DNA from: Pomphorhynchus laevis
Taxonomy: Eukaryota; Acanthocephala; Palaeacanthocephala; Echinorhynchida; Pomphorhynchidae
Assembly (NCBI GenBank): GCA_012934845.2
Contig: WNNJ02002262.1
Location: forward strand, 41,653 to 105,652
Reading direction: 5' to 3'
Length of the DNA: 64,000 nt
Part shown: positions 26,701-35,700 of the stretch, one piece after another
Layout: every line of letters starts with the position of its first letter
How positions within the stretch are numbered: position 1 is the first letter of the stretch
Position numbers and translations under genes: made by a program
The notes under the pieces: generated by a model
What the model was told of the DNA's origin: nothing
What the model saw: the letters and a program-made list of their open reading frames with translations, nothing else
Database searches by the model: none

Positions 26701-29700
26701 ATATTAAATTATTAAATAATTTAATAATTATAATTATATAATTTATATAATTTTTCATTGCATAAAAATATTACATATTGCATAATATTTAATTATCATT
26801 ACATATTAAATTGCACTAAAATAATAAATACTGAAATATTAAATAGATTTATTATGATATTTTAATAAGTTAATTAATAATTATTAGAAGTGTGCTGTTT
26901 AGTTTCTTCCCGTTCGTAACTCAACACAATATCAAGCTTAAATACATTACTCACAAATATATTTATTAATATTTAACTAAAGGTTTATTTATTTAAGTTA
27001 ATATATTTAACTGCTAATTTATTTAAAATTTTATATATTCAACTGCTAATTTAAGAGTTCATATATTTAACTGAGAGTTAAAATCAGGTTTCTTATTAGG
27101 CATAAAGTTGGTTTTTTTATAATTTAATAATCAAAATTAAATAATTTTGAATATGATATTTTTGAATATATTTACTCGACTGCTCTTGAATCATGATAAT
27201 ACAGTTTAATTGAAATTTATTCAATTATACGAAGTGCAGTCGATAAAATGTTTAAACGAAATGTTTTTAAAGATTAAATCTAATATTTACCTAAATATTA
27301 AACCGTAAAACATCATATAATAGATTTTTAAGATGCTATCTAAAATTTGAGTTCAATATAGAAGCCAGAGATTATTTTATCTTTGCTGACCATTATTTCA
27401 CTGTTTTTTTTTAATTCAGTTGATACGGTAAACGATTAAATTAAATTTTACTCTTTATTGATTAAAATTCAATCTTATTAAAATGCAGATTTTACCTGAA
27501 TTGACAAAACTGTTCACTATCTATGCTCCAGCACCGGAACACATGAAGTTATACCGGGAATATACAGCGGAATTAATCTGCTAATTGTGTAGAGAAATTA
27601 GTATAAAATTAATTTTTAATTTATTTTATAATAAAAAAAATAATATAATTTAATTATAATTTTATAATTAAAAACGAATTTTTTCTTTCTTATAAAATCA
27701 AGACGGCTATTTTCAAAAATTAGCTAATTGAAATTAAGAAGATACTCAATTATAAAAGTAATTACTTAATTCATTATTTTATCAGATAGTAATTAATATT
27801 AATGTGCTATCAATTAATAAATATCACATATGCTACGCGCTAACCGTCCTATAAAATATTTCTGATTTTTTTAAATATTTCAAAATATTTTTTATTTTGT
27901 TTCTGTAGATGCGTCAGCGCACGTTATTAGAATATCATTAGCATTTATGGTGACATTGGGACATTGGAGTTTTGTATTAAATCTTCGTCGACTTGGATAT
28001 GCGCTGCCTACCTTAGAGGTTAATCTAATCGGTGAAGTTATGTAATTAATTGTAATTTTAGGTGGCTATAACAATTGCAAAAATACTTATTTCAAGTAAT
28101 CAAAGCGACGCGCGTCAAATCTCCAACAAAACAAAAGAAATCGAAAAAGGTTTTCTATTGGAATAATTTCTTGTCAAATTATTATATCAATTTGTTTATT
28201 TTTAAAAATAAATTTTATAATAATTTAATAAATATAATTAAATATAAATAATTATTTAATTATAAATTAAGTTATCTGTTTACGATGCTTACATATTATA
28301 TATGGATATATATATGCCCTTTTGCTTAGTTATTATGACTAGGTATACCTAGTTATAGAAAATAATTAGTATACCTTCGTAATATCATAAAGATAACTTT
28401 GATTCGTTGTCGTCAATACAACTTAAGTGATATCAATTTAACAATAAAATAATAAAATGGGATTCGTAAATGTATTATTATGCAAAATAACACTCGTCGA
28501 ACAAACTAACATTAGAATAAATTTAAAATTGAATTATAAATATGTTTTTACATAAATAAATTTCTTTTATATTTACTGAGAGAATATTTTCGATTATAAG
28601 ATATTTTTGAATGTATTTCATCAACTGCTTTTGGATCAAGAGAACAAAATGTAATTGAAATTTATTCTATTATACAGAGTGCATTCGACAAAATGTTTAA
28701 ACGAACTGTTTTTATTGATTCAGCATAATTGCTGCATCATGAATGAATCAGTAAGATCTTTTCCACAAGCAATTATTAAAAACAGTATATTTTCAAAAGG
28801 CAGATTATATTGAATATAATTGTAGATTTCATATTATTTTGAAATAAAATGGAATAAAATAAAAATTTAAATTACTATTAAATTTTTATGTATACAGAAT
28901 AATAATGTCCTTGTGTCCTTAATAAACCTATCCGAAATACCTGGAATAAACCTCATCGTGTGGTATCTGGATGACGGCATAGTCAGTGGGACGCCATCAG
29001 CAATTGCATCCGCACTCGGCTGGCTAGATGCGAGCTTCAAAGTGACATAGCTCCAGTTAAATTGGCGAAAGACAGATGTCATCGGCATGCCTGAAGCCGT
29101 AAACGCTTATATAATCCTAATATTGGTGTAGTTAAGAATAAGGCTTTCTGGATAAATGTGCTCACTAATTGAATAAAAATTATTAGAATTAAATACACAT
29201 ATATCATCAATATATCGAAACATATATTTCATATATTTATATTGTTTAGATTTAGTTTTTACACAGTTATGAACAAATTCATATTCTATAAAGCTTAAAA
29301 ACAAGTCAGCTATAATTGGGCTACTATTACCACCCATTGGAACACCTTTTACTTGTCTAAATATAGATGTCCCTACTTTTAAATAATTTTGATTTATCAA
29401 AATATTTAAGGATTCTATTAATTCAATTTTATCCATATATTTATATTTACTTTATGGTTTAATTTTTGTTAGATAGGCGTTATAATTATTATAACATATA
29501 TATGTATATCTTTTTCCAAATATAAGATTAATTAATTTTACTAACGCTTCTTTAATATCTACTAAATCTAGATTTGTATAAAGCGTACTAAAATCGTATG
29601 TATTTATATTTTGAAAATTTATTCCTTTTGTCTGTTCTAAAAATTCTTTTGTAGAATTAATACTGAAATAGTGTTTTATACCAGTATTAATTTCGATTAC

Positions 29701-32700
29701 CTTGCAATATTTTTTAAAATGTGCTTTAATTACTTTAAGTATTTTATTCATATAGACAGAAAGTGGTTTTAATGTACATTTAAACGCACTACATATGAAC
29801 CTAGGTTTTATTGGATTTTTATGTAATTTTGGATTCCAATATAATATAGGTATAGTTTTATTATCTAATTCAACCTTTATACCCTTTTTATCCATTATAG
29901 AACAGTGACTTGTAATAATTGTTTCTAAACTCAACTCACTACGTTCATATGTTGGATTTACATTTAAATCATTAGAATTAACCTCTTTCATTAGTATATC
30001 ATAATAAAGCTTTTTGCATATGAAGACAAAGTTATTACTAGCTTTATCAATAGTTGTTATTATATAGTTATCCTTTAATTTAGTAAGTTCTTTATACATA
30101 TCTTTATTAATTTTATCTTTCCTTTTATAATTGTTTGTTATTTTCATTTTATTTTTAATTTTATCAAATATATAATCTTTCCAAATGTTAATCTTAGATA
30201 TATTCGAGCTTTCACTATTAATCAGCTTACTAAAGTAATCATTTAAGTTATTATATAACGAATTGTAAATTTTATTTTTGTCGTTGTTATTATTTAATCT
30301 ATATTTATACCCTTTTGATAGCAGCTTTCTTAATTCACAATTTTCAATTAATTCTAGATTATGGGTACATATATGTTCATTTATTTTATCAAAACTAAGA
30401 CTTTTACAATTGCATTCTGTTTCCATTATGTTTCTAATATTATCGTTACATATTGATTTTAATTCTTTATTATAATTACAAATTTTTCGTCCTAATGGTG
30501 GTAGGAGTTTATACCTTATTTTAGGAATATATTTACTTAAATCTGACCCTATTATTTCTTTACTTTTAGAATTATTTAAAAGTCCGGCTATATTTATGTT
30601 ATCTATACATTTATTAATAAAGTTTATGGTTAATGTATATTTTCTATTGTTATTATTAACATTTATTGTCCGATTATAGTATTTTGTATTACAATAACTG
30701 TCTATTATACAACTTAGCCTATCATAGTCGTTAATTAATTTTTGATTTATTGAACATATGATATCTTTAGAAAAACTTCTTATATTTACATAAAGATCTT
30801 TTAGCTTATTATCACTTAAAAGTTGTTTTAATATTTCTAATTGTTCACATAATATCTTTTTTTTATATTTTTAACTCTATTTTTCCTATTCCTTTTATCA
30901 CCACGACTTCTTGATTTGCGTTTAACCGGATTATTATAATATAGTTGTTTATTATTTACTATATTACTTCTTCCAATTCCTTGTACCACGTCATTCAATC
31001 CTAATGGGTACATGGAATTAAGCGTTTTAATCCAAAACTCTTCTTTTTCTAATAGTTTTTGATTTAATATTGTCTTATTAAATACTGTCTTATACTGTCT
31101 TATACTATGATATAAGACACTAATTCTTATACTGTCTTATGATATGTTTTCTTCGATAATATTTCGATAATATTTCTTCTATAAATTACATTAGTGTTCC
31201 ATTTAATCCTACATTAGGATTAGATATTAATACGATAAGCATATTCATACGACAAAAATTCTTTTAAATTCGGTCATACACATTGACCCTTTTCAAGATA
31301 GTTATAATAAGCAATAACCCTATTAATAATAGTGGCCGTTTTCACGATAGTAAAAATTTAAAGAATTGACAAATCAACTAAATTTTCAACATCAACTGGA
31401 TTATAACGAAAATAGCCAAAATGATAATCAAGCATAAATTGTATCATATATAAAATATAATATGTCTATCATAATCTAGGCTGTAATATTCGTCGCTTCA
31501 CAAACTGAGTTTGTGAAGCTAAATTGAGTTTCTGCTAAATTCTGATGATTTTATTGTTCAAAGAAACTAATTTTTATTGTCTTTTTTATTCTGGAGTAAA
31601 TAACTTCAAAAAACAGTTTAAAAATATTTTTATAAAAATATTATTTGATAATATAAAAATATATTTTTATAAAAAATATTTTTTGATTTGTAACATCAAA
31701 TAATATACTTTGATAAATAGTTTTTATCGTATAAGAAAACAGTTTTTATTAAAAGCTTTAATTATTCAGCTTATAATTTTATTGGTTTTTTTATTATTTT
31801 ATAAAGTATATATTATTGTAAAAATAATATAAAATAACTATAAAAACTTATTTTCAAGTTTTACAATATTATATAATCGCCGAATCATAATTGATTATAA
31901 TTATACGACTTTGAGTCGGCTTTTTAAAAGCTTATAAATGTATGTTCATCTGTTAAGTCATAAATTGGTTAAATAACACTGACCAACAAGACGACAGTAA
32001 TAATCAGTGTCGTGATGAATTCGTTGAACTTTGCGTCCTGTTAAAAAATGAGCAGGCTCTTAATACGATAATTTCGTTGCTGATTAAGTTTTGCAAGATC
32101 GGGCAAGATATTCCTTTTTCAAACGTTGATTGCCAACTATCGCGAACAAAGCTAAATACAGCTTTATTAAATAATGAAGATGTATCACGATGCCTTTCTC
32201 AGATAATAAAGCACTCGTTAATGTTAACCACCACATTTAATTCAAACCGCTTGATATTGTACTCGGATTTACTTGCAAACCAGATGGGTATATTTTTATT
32301 TTATTATTTTATCAATGGCAAATTATTTTCCAATTTATAGGCATGGATAAGAGTTTCGCCGCCTATAAGCAACTTGTTCTGCTTTTAACATATCACACTC
32401 TTGACGAGGAAAATTCTGATGTATCTATTATAGTAAAGCGATTATTTGATTTGGCAATGAAATGCAAACGCTATTTTGAGGTAACAAATAAATTACTAAA
32501 ATTCAATACCTACGCGGGAAAATATTTTAATTCCAATTAGTCGGTTCTGAGATAATACAATTATAAAATTAATTTATAAAGTAATAAATTAAAATTAAAA
32601 TTAAATTCTAATTAAATATAAAATTAAATTCTAATATCTCAAATTAAAATTTTACAAGTTCTAATCAAAATCCTAAAAAAGTATAATATCATTATAATTT

Positions 32701-35700
32701 TGTATATTATTATATTCGATATTATTTTAATAATATTTGTGATAATTGTCCATAATATTATCACTTTAATTGTTACTTTGCAGTCTTGTTACTATTAAAC
32801 TTTGGATTTAATCTAGTCATATATAGTTTGTTTTCTAATTTTAAGTTGATATATCTGTACAGATATATCTGTACATTTTTATATTTGAAATATCTGTTTA
32901 TTTCCAATATCTGATGATATTGGAAATACATCTAAAGGCTATTCGAAATACGCCTTTGTCCAAAAAGTCACTTTCATATGGCATGTTTAAAATAAATGAA
33001 GATAAATTTAGATATAATCAAAGAATTAAACTTTTTAATTCTTTTAAATTTTTATTTTCTAAGATTCCAACTTTTTAACGTGAAGTTGTATTAGAAAAGC
33101 TCAGAGAAAACAAAATCGACATTAGAATTTTTGAGAATTAAAACACTTATATAAAATAAAAGTCTATTTATTGATAAGTTAATTTTAATAAATCAAATTA
33201 TTTTTACAACTTTCGCTAAACTACCAATTAAAACAAAAATTCAATATAAAATTAAATTCAAGTTGATATATCTGTGCAGTCATTTTTACCAGTAAAAGTT
33301 TGATGACTATTTTTATTCTGCATGCTGCTCTGGCCCTATCTATAAGCCAACAGCAGTACGCTACAATTTTGTATTGGTGGACATCATCAGCTACTGATCC
33401 AATTGTCAATAAATGACTTTCGTCTTACATTTTGCAAATTTAATTAAAATCATTTCTGATTTTAAATTAAATTTGCGTTGATTTAATCTAGTCATCTATA
33501 GTTTGTTTTCTAATTTTAAGTTGATTTATCTGTGCAATCATTTTTACCAGTGAAAGTTTGATGATTATTTTTTATTCTGCACGCTGCTTTTATCCTATCC
33601 TTAGGCTAACAGCATCACGCTACATTTCAGTATTGGTGAACCTCATCATCTACTGATCCAATACCTACCACAATTCGGTCCTTTTAATGTTGGCTAACGG
33701 TAGAGTGATCGTCAGAATTTGTGATCTGAAGTTCTTTAATACTGAAATGTAGCTTATGTTGATTTATGTTGGCGTACTTATGTTGGCTTACAGATAAGAT
33801 TAAATCAAAGTGCAGAAATTTCAATTAACCAAGTAGTAAAGGTAGCGTGGCTGATGCAAAAGCAGCCATTGCGAAGACATCTCCCTGGGTAATTCTGATT
33901 TTAAATTAAATCAGTGTTGGCAGGGGAAGGTGCTACCTTCAATTTGAAAAATCGAAAGACTATGAGAGATTTGAAAGAAAATAAAAGACTTTCGTCTTAC
34001 ATTTTGTTAACCTAATGAAACTAGTCACTCTTTCGTTAACCATCAAACTAGTCATCTGTAGTTTGTTTTCTAATTTTAAGTTGATATATCTGTGCAATCA
34101 TTTTTACCAGTGAAATTTTGATGACTATTTTATTCTGCACTCTGCTTTAATCATATATTTAAGCCAAAAGCAGTACGCTGCATTTCAGTATCGGTGGACC
34201 TCATCAGCTACTGATCCAATACCTACGTTTCAGGTTTCGGTCCTTTTAATATTAGATGACGATTATTCTACTCGTTTGCTTAATTAGTATTTATATTTAA
34301 TAAAAGACTTTCGTCTTACATTTTGCAAATTTAATTAAAATCATTTCTGATTTTAAATTAAATTTGCGTTGATTTAATCTAGTCATCTATAGTTTGTTTT
34401 CTAATTTTAAGTTGATTTATCTGTACAGTCATTTTTACCAGTGAAATTTTGATGATTATTTTTTATTCTACACGCTGCTTTAATCATATATATAATAGTG
34501 CAATATCGTATATTTTAAACAGAATATTGTAAACATGCAAGCATGGAGTGCTATAATTATGATTGCATGTTCAAACCAAAGTTTTTTTCTAAATAGCACT
34601 TTGTTAAAAGAATGTATTAAATATATAAAATGCATAAACATTACTATACAAATTATTGTATTACTGATAATTGAATATATATCGATTTACTTAATTGAAT
34701 TATCTGAATTATCTAAGCACATTTTACTCATATTTAATTCCAAGCAAAAAATGTTTTATATCAAAAATGTATAAAATCTGTTCTTAATAATTAATTTAAG
34801 ATTGAGCTGCGCGAACATAGGATTCACTGGCGTTAACTAAAAGGTTTTAAAAACATGGACAAAATATCGCTACCTGTAAAATTCACAATATATAATCACA
34901 TCATGATAAATATGAATATGAAAAAAATCTAAATATGAATTATTAATTCTAAATATGAATTAAAATTTATAAAATATTAAATCATTTAATATAAAATTCG
35001 TAATAATTAACTTATAATTCAGTATAATTATATAGCATAATTCAGTAAAGGTTTTATCTCGAAGTTTAACAATTGCTTATAGTATAGAACCGATATTAAT
35101 TCGAATTTTGCTTGTAAATTATAGCGAATTGATAAAGAAATTATCAATAGGTAGAAAAAAATGTCATCTTATACTTCTCTGTAAAATATAAGTTTAACTT
35201 TATAGTGTGAGTCTGTTACGTATGTTATATTTTTAAAAACAGTTTTTTAGTTAAATGTATTTTTTAATATATCGGATTTAATTGTTTAATAAAATCGTAC
35301 AATACAGTCATTTAAAAATACAAGTATATAACCAATTCTAGAGTTAGTTATACGTGATTATTCTCCAACCATAATTCAATCATGTGGTGAAAATTCGTTT
35401 AGAACTATAAATTTTACACATGATATCTACAAAGTATGAGAATATAAAATTGAAATAAATGTAAATTAATAAAATTAATAAAATTACTAAAATTTATTAA
35501 TTACTAATAACATTTATTAATTTGTTAATTAGTCAATAATAAAATTCGTTTAGAACTATAAATTTTACACATGATATCTACAAAGTATGAAATATAAAAT
35601 TGAAATAAATATAAATTAATGTATATTTATCAATGAATAAAAATTATAATTAATTTTCAATTATAAATAAATTTTAATTTATAATTGAAATTAATAGATA

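Noticed and set aside
34535-34774. Possible small membrane protein (79 aa)
   Set aside because: Ile/Leu-rich because of AT-rich DNA, lies inside an INTS8 intron, and has no supporting signal.
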